From assembly GCA_016715105.1 (NCBI GenBank), contig JADKBO010000011.1, positions 1-44,868 on the forward strand: DNA of 44,868 nt, given 5' to 3'. This document shows, piece after piece, positions 9,453 to 17,321 of the stretch; positions within the stretch are counted from its first letter, which is position 1; the number at the start of each line of letters is the position of its first letter. The translations under genes were made by a program, and so were the position numbers. The notes beneath the pieces were generated by a model that ran no database searches, was not told where the DNA came from, and saw nothing but the letters and a program-made list of their open reading frames with translations. This stretch comes from Saprospiraceae bacterium. Its GTDB lineage: Bacteria; Bacteroidota; Bacteroidia; Chitinophagales; Saprospiraceae.

Positions 9453-10074
9453 TTAGGAAGCCGCCAAAGCTTGAAAAACTATGATTCCATAAATAGCAAA
9501 TCGTAAGTATCGGAAAAGTGCCCACAACATATATTGTTTGAAATTATATTTTATCAAACCAGAGGCCAGACTGACCAATGAATGCGGGAGTGGTGTAATA
9601 GCCCCTAAAACTACAAATAACCCACCCCACTTTCTCAAGTTTGTGATGTGTGTGGCTACTTTATGCTCAAGATAGTTTTTGACAGAAGCAATTAAAAATA
9701 GCCGGTTGCCAATAAAATAAGCAAGTATGCCTCCGAGGTAGGATAATGTTGCCAATATAAACAAAAACAACCACGGACTAGGAGATTTTGATGCCCATGC
9801 AATAAAAATTTCTGGAGGGACAATGCCCATAATGGTTTCAGAACCCAAAAAGAAAGAAAATACTACAGATGGTGGATACTTTGCTACCAGATCATTGAGG
9901 ATGTCATTAAAATCGAGCACAAAGAGTTCTAAGCCAACCAGTAACAAAACAAAAATAATGATTACAATACTTCCTCTTACTGCGGTATCTTTTAGAAAGG
10001 AATAAAACCTTCGTGATTTTATAATATCGATTGAGTAATACCCACCTTTTGGGCAAATTATAATTGGAAATCAT
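9453..10074 (-). CDS. DedA/VTT-domain membrane protein, frameshifted N-terminus
   Basis: The main frame encodes about 164 residues with the VTT/DedA pattern: hydrophobic helices, 'SETIMGIVPPEIFIAWAS', 'YLGGILAYFIGNRL' and 'ITPLPHSLVSLASGLIKYNF'. The family includes lipid scramblase-like and undecaprenyl-phosphate-recycling proteins. The frame continues upstream ('FYSFLKDTAVRGSIVIIIFV'), but near 10000-10010 it must shift to join 'MISNYNLPKRWVLLNRYYKI', which supplies an N-terminus starting with ATG at 10074. The intact product would be about 207 residues. The indel lies near an A-rich run and may be a sequencing error. Confidence 0.82.
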
Positions 10075-10506
10075 GTACTTTTTACTTTGTTTGGTATTAT
10101 AAATTTTCTGAATAACCATCTTTTTTCATTATAATAGCTATTACTTTTCTTCAAAAGAGCAAGCTGATGGCCCAAAGTCATTGAAAATGAGTTCCTTAGA
10201 TCCTTCATCACTACATTTGCTTTTTCATAACGAAATTTTGGGAGCAAAGTTTATATCGTTTAGCTGTATTCAAACAAAAAAGATAAGGTCCTCTTGTTTT
10301 TCCTCTTTTAGCTAGGCCAATCAAATGGGAAAATTTAAAAGCAAACAAACTGTAGGATTGGAAAATTTACATAAAAGTGTCCATCATGTAACCAAAAAGC
10401 AATTTTCGGTGTTGTGTGCACAAAATTGGATTTCTACGTAGCTCAAACGTTACATACATGCTTCTTTTGACGTTAAGTGTATCAGAAAGCAACAGCAATT
10501 AAAAAA
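10075..10506. other. Divergent intergenic region, DedA / Crp-Fnr genes
   Basis: AT-rich DNA between divergent genes. On the minus strand, short broken frames (for example 'ELIFNDFGPSACSFEEK' ending near 10148) look faintly protein-like and could be a decayed gene, but I cannot name it. No RNA gene, palindrome or repeat stands out. Confidence 0.3.
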
Positions 10507-11085
10507 ATGCAAGACATACTTTTTAACTTTATATCCAAATACATTACTCTTACAGAAGAAGAGCAAAATGCCATCGTTTCTTTGGACATCTTTCGCTCTG
10601 TAAAAAAAGGAACGATTTTACTAAAAGAAGGTCAAAAATCGAATAATAGTTTCTTTGTTTTAAAAGGCTGTATTCGCACATATTATATCATAGATGGAGA
10701 AGAAAAAACAACAGCTTTCTATACAGAATTAGATGCCTTAACTCCACATTGTGTGATAAATAATGCTCCTTCTGAATACTACATTGCTTGTGTTGAAGAT
10801 AGTATTCTTCTGATTTCAACCTCAGATATGGGAGTTGAAATAAACAGTAAGTTTCCAAAGTTTGAAATCATGTGCAGAATATTGTCTGAAGAATTGTTGG
10901 CTAAAAAACAACTAGACTTTGACGAGTTTAAAACTTCTTCCCCAGAACAACGATACCTGAATTTATTACAAAAAAGACCGGAACTCATTCAGCGTGTACC
11001 TCAACACCAATTAGCGAGCTACTTAGGTATTAAACCACAATCTTTGAGTAGACTAAGAGCTAGAATTCTTGAGAAAAAGAGTTAA
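10507..11085 (+). CDS. Crp/Fnr-family transcriptional regulator
   Basis: About 192 residues from the ATG at 10507 (the frame extends upstream, but no good start is needed). An N-terminal cyclic-nucleotide-binding-type beta roll (about residues 10-120, 'KGTILLKEGQKSNNSFFVLK') is followed by a long dimer helix and a C-terminal HTH, 'QHQLASYLGIKPQSLSRLRA'. No Fe-S Cys cluster of the FNR type is seen, so the ligand is unknown. It lies just upstream of two tandem paralogous exported proteins whose promoters carry matching palindromes, with one palindrome starting 11 bases after this stop codon. This regulator is the obvious candidate to bind them. Confidence 0.92.
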   Translation: MQDILFNFISKYITLTEEEQNAIVSLDIFRSVKKGTILLKEGQKSNNSFFVLKGCIRTYYIIDGEEKTTAFYTELDALTPHCVINNAPSEYYIACVEDSILLISTSDMGVEINSKFPKFEIMCRILSEELLAKKQLDFDEFKTSSPEQRYLNLLQKRPELIQRVPQHQLASYLGIKPQSLSRLRARILEKKS

Positions 11086-11095
11086 TAGGTATTTC

Positions 11096-11109
11096 TTCAC
11101 TTAAGTGAA
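11096..11109. promoter_or_regulatory. 14-bp palindrome (candidate Crp/Fnr-type operator), copy 1
   Basis: TTCACTTAAGTGAA is a perfect 14-base palindrome, 70 bases ahead of the first barrel gene. Its centre lies 30.5 bases upstream of a TACATTTG element at 11133-11140 that fits the Bacteroidota -7 consensus TAnnTTTG. With the start site a few bases after that element, the palindrome would be centred near -43, close to the class II activator position. The same arrangement with identical spacing is found in front of the second paralogue. Confidence 0.7.
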
Positions 11110-11132
11110 CGATTTACAGCATTTCGCCAGTC

Positions 11133-11140
11133 TACATTTG
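11133..11140 (+). promoter_or_regulatory. Bacteroidota -7 promoter element (TAnnTTTG), copy 1
   Basis: TACATTTG matches the TAnnTTTG -7 consensus of the Bacteroidota housekeeping sigma factor. It precedes the first barrel gene by 25 bases. No good -33 TTG element is seen at normal spacing, as expected for an activator-dependent promoter. Confidence 0.55.
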
Positions 11141-11165
11141 CAGCATCTTTTAATAAAACAAAGAA

Positions 11166-11790
11166 ATGCAAAAGAAAATTTTATTCATTGGTTTTGTCTT
11201 AATGATGACAAGCACACTCCAAGTGAAAGCACAGGATACTGTACAAGACAGCACCTACAAAAAGGTTTTATATCGGGAGTTCACTTTTTATGTTAGGAAA
11301 TTTTATACCTAATGACCAAAATCCACCTGAGTATGTACAACTAAATATTGGTTATAGAATTACTCCTAAAGATGTCATTTCCCTTGAATTTAAAAGGTCC
11401 ATTTATGCTTGGCCATTAGGCATCCCTTTTGGACCATCCTTTGATGCACCGGGGCTAAACTATCCTGGCCATGCTCGCATACTTGCACCAACAATAGGAT
11501 ACCAACGCTTTTGGTGGAAGGGAGTCTACACCTCCGTTTATGCATTGAATGCTTTCGAAAAATACTTGGATCAGGATGATAAAAAGATTGGCAATGGGTA
11601 CACTTTATATCTGAACTTCCATTTGGGTTACCAATTTAAATTCTTTAAAAATCGGTTCTTTTTTGAACCAGCTATTGGATGTAGTTATTGGCCTGTAAGA
11701 ACTAATGTTCCTGAATCTTTTAAATTAGTAGAAAAAAAATGGCCTAACTACTTTATTCAACCTGGGCTTCATTTTGGGTTTAATTTTTAG
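11166..11790 (+). CDS. Exported outer-membrane-type protein, paralogue 1, frameshifted
   Basis: It begins at ATG 11166 with a signal peptide ('MQKKILFIGFVLMMTSTLQV', ending KAQ). A one-base shift in an A-run near 11255-11260 is needed to pass from 'DSTYK' to 'RFYIGSSLFMLGNFI' and on to the end at 11790. The mature part alternates aromatic and polar strands and ends 'FIQPGLHFGFNF', a C-terminal Phe typical of outer-membrane beta barrels. The second copy (11919-12545) is clearly homologous throughout, and its intact frame shows where the indel lies. Function is unknown; the context suggests control by the neighbouring Crp/Fnr protein. Confidence 0.8.
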
Positions 11791-11843
11791 GATGCCTTTC
11801 GAAAAAGAGAGTAGAATAAAAATTCCAAATCCGAAGTGCATTT

Positions 11844-11859
11844 GTTAACTTAAGTGAAC
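11844..11859. promoter_or_regulatory. Near-palindrome (candidate Crp/Fnr-type operator), copy 2
   Basis: GTTAACTTAAGTGAAC has the same ACTTAAGT core and flanking GTT/AAC as copy 1, with one mismatched pair. Its centre is again 30.5 bases upstream of a TACTTTTG -7 element at 11882-11889. The whole segment from the palindrome to the -7 element is conserved between the two paralogous genes, more than expected for neutral intergenic DNA. Confidence 0.7.
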
Positions 11860-11881
11860 GATTTATGGCATCTCGCCAATC

Positions 11882-11889
11882 TACTTTTG
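11882..11889 (+). promoter_or_regulatory. Bacteroidota -7 promoter element, copy 2
   Basis: TACTTTTG fits the TAnnTTTG consensus and is placed relative to the palindrome and gene as in copy 1. It supports separate but co-regulated transcription of the second paralogue. Confidence 0.55.
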
Positions 11890-11918
11890 CAGTATTGTTT
11901 AGTTTAAAAATTGAAGAA

Positions 11919-12545
11919 ATGCAAAAGAAAATTTTATTCATAGGTTTAGTCTTAATGTTGATAAATACCTTCCAACTCCAAGCACAATATGATCAAACAG
12001 ATAGCACTTACAAAAGATGGTTCGTTGGTAGCACTGTGTTTGTATTAGGCAATTTGTCTACTACAAATCCACCAAATTTTGCTCAACTAAATGTAGGCTA
12101 TCGTATTACAGGAAGAGATGTAATTACCTTAGAACCAAAAACCTGGAAATATGCTTGGCCGAATGGTATTCATCCATTTTTTAACAAGGCCTACGGAAAG
12201 CCTGAGGAAAAATTTCCGGGCTATGTTCGTGAGTATGGCTTATCACTTTCTTACCAACGATTTTTGTCAAAAGGTTTATATGTCGAACTCAATGTAATGC
12301 CTTCTTTACAAGACTTTGTGAATGAGGAAGGCAAAAAAATAAACAAAGGTTTTCAGGTTTTCAATACCTACCGCGTGGGTTATCACATCAAACTTTTTAA
12401 AGACAGATTTTTCATACAACCATCCATTGCAATTACCCATCGGGCTTACCACACAACACTCCCAGATGGATTTAAACAGTTGGATGATAAATGGTCTAAA
12501 TTTATCTTTGGAGAACCAGGATTTCATTTTGGGTTTAATTTTTAA
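11919..12545 (+). CDS. Exported outer-membrane-type protein, paralogue 2
   Basis: I choose ATG 11919 (MQKKILFIGLVLM...) because it starts a clean signal peptide and matches the start of paralogue 1; the frame is open further upstream, but that part overlaps the promoter. The product is about 208 residues, with a signal peptide cleaved after 'QLQAQ' and a mature part of alternating aromatic strands ending 'GEPGFHFGFNF', consistent with a small outer-membrane beta barrel. It is intact, unlike its upstream copy. The two share motifs such as 'LNVGYRITGRDVITLE' and 'KFIFGEPGFHFGFNF'. The role is unknown. Confidence 0.85.
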   Translation: MQKKILFIGLVLMLINTFQLQAQYDQTDSTYKRWFVGSTVFVLGNLSTTNPPNFAQLNVGYRITGRDVITLEPKTWKYAWPNGIHPFFNKAYGKPEEKFPGYVREYGLSLSYQRFLSKGLYVELNVMPSLQDFVNEEGKKINKGFQVFNTYRVGYHIKLFKDRFFIQPSIAITHRAYHTTLPDGFKQLDDKWSKFIFGEPGFHFGFNF

Positions 12546-12691
12546 ATAGCGTTTAGGAAAACTGATGTGTATGCTTTTGCATTAAATTTTATCCATACCT
12601 TTACTTTTGTTGAACTCCTTTACGGAACACGGTTGAATGCCGCGGAATTTCAAATACATTTAGTTGAATAATTAATTAAAAAGCAAATTTA

Positions 12692-13459
12692 TTGAGTAAG
12701 AGCATCAGCATATTGGGATGTGGTTGGTTGGGTATGCCCCTGGCTACTGATCTGTTAAAGAAAGGATATGAAATCTTAGGATCTACTACCACTTTTGAAA
12801 AATTAAAAAGTCTGGAAGAAAATGGTATTAAACCGTTTCTTATTGACATTGAAAATCCGGACGGGGATTTAGGCGATTTTTTGAATACTGACGTTTTAAT
12901 TATTGCTATAACATCGAAGAGCATTCCAGATATAAAACGGTTGGTAAATAATATTGAAGAGTCAAAAATCCAAAAAGTATTGTTCATCAGTTCTACCTCC
13001 GTTTATCCATTTACGAATGGAATTGTCACCGAAGAAACAAATACAGCCAACACACCGCTAGCAGAAATAGAACAATTATTCATCACAAACAAAACTTTTG
13101 AATCTACAATTATCAGATTTGGTGGTTTATTTGGATATGATAGAAAACCAGGAAATTTCGTCAGAAAGGATAAACCAGTTGAGGATCCGGATGGATTTGT
13201 CAACTTAATTCACAGAGATGATTGTATTGCGATAATAGAACAAATCATTGTAAAAAAAGTGTGGAATGAAGTGCTAAATGCCTGTGCAGACAGTCACCCC
13301 AGAAGACGAGATTTTTATCTGAAGGAAGCTCAAAAAATAGGAGCGAATAAAGTCACCTTTAATGAAGATTCAGAAAGTAAGTATAAAATTATTGATAGTC
13401 AAAAATTAAAAGACTTATTGAATTATGAATTCATTCACGCTGATTTAATGAACATATGA
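12692..13459 (+). CDS. SDR-family NAD(P)-dependent oxidoreductase (YeeZ-like)
   Basis: 255 residues with an N-terminal Rossmann motif 'ISILGCGWLGMPLATDLLKK', then 'KVLFISSTSVYPFTNGIVTE' (strand 5 region with S-T-S and Tyr) and 'RFGGLFGYDRKPG'. This is the atypical SDR layout of YeeZ-like proteins, which resemble epimerases but often lack a verified substrate. The frame opens with TTG (an in-frame stop lies just upstream and no ATG follows closely), so the start is uncertain or the true ATG was altered. It stands alone between the barrel genes and a roughly 240-base gene-poor gap. Confidence 0.85.
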   Translation: MSKSISILGCGWLGMPLATDLLKKGYEILGSTTTFEKLKSLEENGIKPFLIDIENPDGDLGDFLNTDVLIIAITSKSIPDIKRLVNNIEESKIQKVLFISSTSVYPFTNGIVTEETNTANTPLAEIEQLFITNKTFESTIIRFGGLFGYDRKPGNFVRKDKPVEDPDGFVNLIHRDDCIAIIEQIIVKKVWNEVLNACADSHPRRRDFYLKEAQKIGANKVTFNEDSESKYKIIDSQKLKDLLNYEFIHADLMNI

Positions 13460-13699
13460 CAAGTAATGTGAAGCTGCTTAGCAAATAAAAGGAATTGAAG
13501 TTAAATTCAATAAATATTGGCTGGATAAAAGCGGATCTTCTAATGAAGGTATTTAATTTGGGGAATTCCACGCAGTCTTCTGGCCATTGAAAGAAGTATT
13601 GAGCGGCTTACGCTGGTAAAGGCAGAACGGTTAGAGGAAGTGGTGCAAGCCTAAAATATCAAAAGTTGCAGTAACATTTACTTTTCAAGTTTGAATCCC
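13460..13699 (+). other. Gene-poor stretch with possible 3' gene remnant
   Basis: One frame at about 13560-13653 encodes 'GIPRSLLAIERSIERLTLVK' followed by a short charged helix ending 'EEVVQA'. It has no start codon and looks like the tail of a lost gene. I cannot assign it. It lies between convergent genes and no terminator hairpin is evident. Confidence 0.3.
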
Positions 13700-14785
13700 T
13701 CAATCGCATAAGTCATCAGCAGGAGTGATCACAACCTGACCTGTACCTGGTCTAAGGTGGACTTTAGGTAATATGGTGATTGAAGGTGCACTGAAGTAGC
13801 CGCTTGAAGTACCAGAGATTTCATAATTAATTCCTTGGACAAGAATAGAATTTCGCGCCGTATGAAATCGATATCCCGAAACCCAAATTTGGTTGGTAAC
13901 AGGACTGAATGTAAAGTTTTCTGCTGAAACACAATCAGCCAATCCGGGGGTGTTCTGAATAAATGCCCGCATTCTTTGGCCTTGAGATGTTGTGAAATCA
14001 TTGCGGCAAGCCCTTCTTCCATAAGCCATGACATTGTGCGGATTCATTTGATATGTTGATCCGCAATCATCTTGGATAGTTCCTGAATAAATGCAAGATG
14101 CATTAATTTCTTCCTCAGTATCATAATCTTCGCTGTGCGGATCAGCAGGTGTATCACATAACAAATCACCTGAATCATCGCAATTTTTACAACTTCCCGA
14201 TCTAGCAACATTTTCTGCGCCCTCCGCCGTCTCAAATGTATGATACAGCCCAAAGCAATGACCCATTTCATGAGCCATCGTGGAGATGTTGTCGACATCC
14301 GCAATGGCTTCTGCCGACATAGAGAGAAATGTATTTGGAATGGCATATGCGCTTCCGTTTAAGGTGCCATCGTCGAAATATAAGGATTGGTGAACAAATA
14401 TATTTAGACAGCCCAATCTTAAATAGGGAAGTAATTCACCACTTTCATGATCGACATTATGATCATTAAGGTCAGTATTATTGATTTGTTGAATGTCTAT
14501 CAATTTGAAACAAATGTCCATAAATCCGTACATCAATTGCGTGTTCTCAAGCTGACGAATCACATCGGCATCTGTAGCTGCGCGATTGGCTCCACTGTTG
14601 TCAGCGAGCACATGGACAAAAAGCTTGATTTGGATGCTCTCATTTGCCCTTTTTTCCGATAGGGTTGGTGTTCTCAGCAACCTGAGGGGACTTTTTGTTC
14701 CACAATCTAACAAAAGTTGTGCACTCAAACGTGCATGAAAAAGAAGTAGCAATGAGACCAAAAGGATAAAGTTTAGTTTGTTCAT
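13700..14785 (-). CDS. M43-family (cytophagalysin-like) zinc metalloprotease
   Basis: 361 residues with a signal peptide ending near 'ARLSAQ'. The zinc site 'HEMGHCFGLYH' is at about residues 172-182 (HExxHxxGxxH) and a Met-turn 'NVMAYG' at about 251-256, the pattern of the pappalysin/cytophagalysin family M43. Several Cys pairs (CKNCDD, LLCDTP, CIYS, DDCG) suggest disulfides and export. The tail after about residue 290 forms a small beta domain and there is no T9SS sorting tail. Its start overlaps the stop of the upstream stalk gene by 4 bases (ATGA), so the two are translationally coupled and probably act together at the cell surface. Confidence 0.93.
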   Translation of the reverse strand: MNKLNFILLVSLLLLFHARLSAQLLLDCGTKSPLRLLRTPTLSEKRANESIQIKLFVHVLADNSGANRAATDADVIRQLENTQLMYGFMDICFKLIDIQQINNTDLNDHNVDHESGELLPYLRLGCLNIFVHQSLYFDDGTLNGSAYAIPNTFLSMSAEAIADVDNISTMAHEMGHCFGLYHTFETAEGAENVARSGSCKNCDDSGDLLCDTPADPHSEDYDTEEEINASCIYSGTIQDDCGSTYQMNPHNVMAYGRRACRNDFTTSQGQRMRAFIQNTPGLADCVSAENFTFSPVTNQIWVSGYRFHTARNSILVQGINYEISGTSSGYFSAPSITILPKVHLRPGTGQVVITPADDLCD

Positions 14786-16338
14786 GGCTTGCTTTTTTGG
14801 TTTTCAACTTCGTAAACCTGCTTTTTTAGTTCGTCGATTTGTTCTTGTTGCGCTATGAGGTACAGGGTCAATTCTTCTATTTTTTCCAACAATTTGCGTT
14901 GCATTTCGCCAACCTGGATGCCTTCTTTTGCCACTTGATCTGCACTTGGAATATTGGACAGGTGATGGTGCTCCTCAATTTGTTTTTTGACTTCCGACAA
15001 TGGTTTGAGTTTATAATCAGGGGCGAATACATAATCTGGCCAATCATCTTGCAGCTCCACTCTTAATTCCTCACAAATGATTTTTCCGGTGACGGCCAAT
15101 TTGTAGTCAGTGGCTGTCGTTACCAAACCGCCAATAGCCACTTGCGTACCGTCGAGATGTAACTTTCCATTGTTTACTCCCAGAGATAAGGTGCTGCCGC
15201 TTTGAGATATGTATCCATGATAGGTGCCATTTTGGTAAAAACCAATATTCGGATTGGTGCCATCCAGCCTTATGGCTTCGCCACCTCTGTTGCTTCTGAA
15301 ATGAGCGTCTGTTACCAAATTGCCCCCGCCGTCGATGCTGATGTGATCGGCACCACCGGTGCGGATTACTACTTTGCCGCCGGCATTGGATGAAAATGTC
15401 CCCAGTCTTAAATTATCTCCCGACAGTTGTAGAAACCCTTTATCGTCACCACCACTTCTCAAAGCCAATTCGGCAGAAGTATTGTTGATGGTCATCGAAG
15501 AGTTGGAATTGAGATTGCCACTGAAGCTCGCTGAGCTTGTACCTGTCACTGCACCTTGCATTAAAGAAGTGCCCAACACATAAAAGGATCCCAAAGCACT
15601 TACACCGTGAGCTTCCAAAACCCCATCGGCATCGATACGGCCTGTAGTAAATATATTGCCTGCAACATGCAGTTTCTCTGTTGGAACAGATGAGCCAATG
15701 CCAAGGTTACCGTTTGGATCCATCGTCATTCTGGGCACACTTTGGGTTTCAAAAATGATTTTACCAGTAGTATTTAGTGCAATTGTTCCAAGTTTCAGAT
15801 CATAATTACTGCTGCGCATCTGCATGTAAGCTTTGTTGATATTGTCTGTTTTGAAATACAAAGCGCCAAATTCATCATCTATGGTGATATTGCCATCCTT
15901 GAATATGCCACTCCCTATTACATGGAGCGGAGCGTTGGGGTTGCTTGTACCTATACCTACATTTCCTGATACATTGCTGTATTGGTCATTGCCAATGACT
16001 GTCCAGGAGGAAGTACCGCCTGGATTTAATTCACTGGCTTTGGCCAATCTTTGCCAACTCCCGAGGGAACCGATTTTTTCATAATAATAAATACCTGGGC
16101 TCGATGGAGGGGTGACTTCGCTGTTGCTTTGATACAAAATCAGGCCTGAAGCAGGGTTATTGATTCCCAATCTTGAAGATCCCTTCATGCGAGGAAGAAG
16201 AAATCCTTTGCTTCCTGATTCGAGGTGGAGAATGGCTGAGGTGTCAGGATTGCTTGTTCCGATGCCTACGGACTGAGCTTCAATTTTCATGAGCGTCAGA
16301 GTAAACATTGCCATTATTAAAGTAGCTGTTTTTTTCAT
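14782..16338 (-). CDS. Exported tail-fibre/stalk-like surface protein
   Basis: 518 residues with a signal peptide ('MKKTATLIMAMFTLTLMKIE'). It begins with the common Bacteroidota 'VGIGTSNPDTSAILHLES' motif, followed by repeated 'GNVGIGTSNPNAPLHV' / 'GNLGIGSSVPTEKLHV' units typical of fibre-like beta-helical proteins. The C-terminus has 'YVFAPDYKLKPLSEVKKQIE' then 'EHHHLSNIPSADQV' and a coiled coil, the usual ending where some relatives carry an S74 self-cleaving chaperone; here I see the coiled coil but not a full S74 domain. It is the first gene of an operon with the M43 protease. Confidence 0.85.
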   Translation of the reverse strand: MKKTATLIMAMFTLTLMKIEAQSVGIGTSNPDTSAILHLESGSKGFLLPRMKGSSRLGINNPASGLILYQSNSEVTPPSSPGIYYYEKIGSLGSWQRLAKASELNPGGTSSWTVIGNDQYSNVSGNVGIGTSNPNAPLHVIGSGIFKDGNITIDDEFGALYFKTDNINKAYMQMRSSNYDLKLGTIALNTTGKIIFETQSVPRMTMDPNGNLGIGSSVPTEKLHVAGNIFTTGRIDADGVLEAHGVSALGSFYVLGTSLMQGAVTGTSSASFSGNLNSNSSMTINNTSAELALRSGGDDKGFLQLSGDNLRLGTFSSNAGGKVVIRTGGADHISIDGGGNLVTDAHFRSNRGGEAIRLDGTNPNIGFYQNGTYHGYISQSGSTLSLGVNNGKLHLDGTQVAIGGLVTTATDYKLAVTGKIICEELRVELQDDWPDYVFAPDYKLKPLSEVKKQIEEHHHLSNIPSADQVAKEGIQVGEMQRKLLEKIEELTLYLIAQQEQIDELKKQVYEVENQKSKP

Positions 16339-16362
16339 TTTTCTGATTGTTTTGGGCGTGAT

Positions 16363-16521
16363 TTATAATAATTTTTTATGGGTTTCCATATTGAAGCGGT
16401 GTTTTCCTTCAAGACTTTGAGTCAGCCAAACGCCTGCCAACATGGATTTTTCCTTTGATTGACTACATGAGGTAATAGAATTCAACCCAATGAGTATGGT
16501 AGTACAGATAAGTTTTAACAT
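16363..16521 (-). CDS. Small lipoprotein (52 aa)
   Basis: A short frame starting ATG at 16521 encodes 'MLKLICTTILIGLNSITSCS', a lipoprotein signal with lipobox ITSC, followed by about 33 polar residues ('QSKEKSMLAGVWLTQSLEG'). It ends 25 bases upstream of the stalk protein start and is on the same strand, so it is probably the lead gene of that operon. The residue after the lipid Cys is Ser, and the family is unknown. The 'GVW' stretch resembles the start of lipocalin-like proteins, so a truncated gene cannot be excluded. Confidence 0.6.
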   Translation of the reverse strand: MLKLICTTILIGLNSITSCSQSKEKSMLAGVWLTQSLEGKHRFNMETHKKLL

Positions 16522-16649
16522 TGTTAATTATTTTATGACAAAGCTGGGCAAAAAGCAATTGCGCTCATATAGCGAAAAAGGGTGAGATTAAGGTGATGAC
16601 ACCTTTATTTCATGCTATAGAAATGGCAGATGGAAGGACTGTCGGATTC

Positions 16650-17288
16650 CTAAACCAATTTTTGATTGATGGCCAGAGCGACAGCCTCGGTACCGGAATG
16701 CACCTGGAGTTTGTTGTAGATGTTCCTGATGTGGGATTTAATTGTGTCAAAAGACACAAAAAGCTCAGTAGCAATCATTTTGTAGGACTTCCCATCGACC
16801 AACAGTTGTAAGACTTTGACTTCTTGTGGGGTAAGACCGTATTGCGTAGGTGATGGAGGGGCAGACACATTTGATTTGAATAATTGCAATACTTTTCTTG
16901 CTATTTCGGGTGTCATCGGAGCGCCTCCGGCTACAATTGATCTTATGGCATTGAGGTATTCTTCAGGATTGGATGATTTAAGCAGATAACCAGCTGCACC
17001 AGCACAAATGGCCTTAAAAATGTGATCGTCGTCAAAAAATACCGTCTGGATCAACACAAGTGCATTTGGAAAATTGGTTTTGACAAGCTTAGTGATTTCT
17101 ATACCATTCATGCCAGGCATTTCAATATCCATCAAGGCTACATCAAAGGGTTGCCTGTTCAGTTTGGATATAGGATCCCTGCCATTTGCGTATGCAGCCA
17201 CACACACCATGTCTTCCTCCCCGTTGAGCAATAACCTATACGTTTCCATGAGGTGAACATTGTCTTCAAAAACTACTACTCTGATCAT
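16650..17288 (-). CDS. NarL/FixJ-family response regulator
   Basis: 212 residues: a receiver domain (about 1-120) with phospho-acceptor Asp at about 54 in 'DVALMDIEMPGMNG' and a Lys in 'GAAGYLLKSS', then a LuxR-type HTH (about 145-205), 'LTPQEVKVLQLLVDGKSYKM' and 'VSFDTIKSHIRNIYNKL'. Its start is 33 bases after the stop of the TPR sensor kinase, its evident partner. The nearest possible target is the lipoprotein/stalk/protease operon just downstream on the same strand, which is inferred from position. Confidence 0.94.
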   Translation of the reverse strand: MIRVVVFEDNVHLMETYRLLLNGEEDMVCVAAYANGRDPISKLNRQPFDVALMDIEMPGMNGIEITKLVKTNFPNALVLIQTVFFDDDHIFKAICAGAAGYLLKSSNPEEYLNAIRSIVAGGAPMTPEIARKVLQLFKSNVSAPPSPTQYGLTPQEVKVLQLLVDGKSYKMIATELFVSFDTIKSHIRNIYNKLQVHSGTEAVALAINQKLV

Positions 17289-17321
17289 GTTTGCAAAATT
17301 GAGTAAGTTTCTAATATATTT

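Noticed and set aside
14839..16084. Several plus-strand frames opposite the stalk protein
   Set aside because: They are antisense shadows of a strong minus-strand coding frame with clear repeat motifs and a signal peptide, and none shows a recognisable domain.
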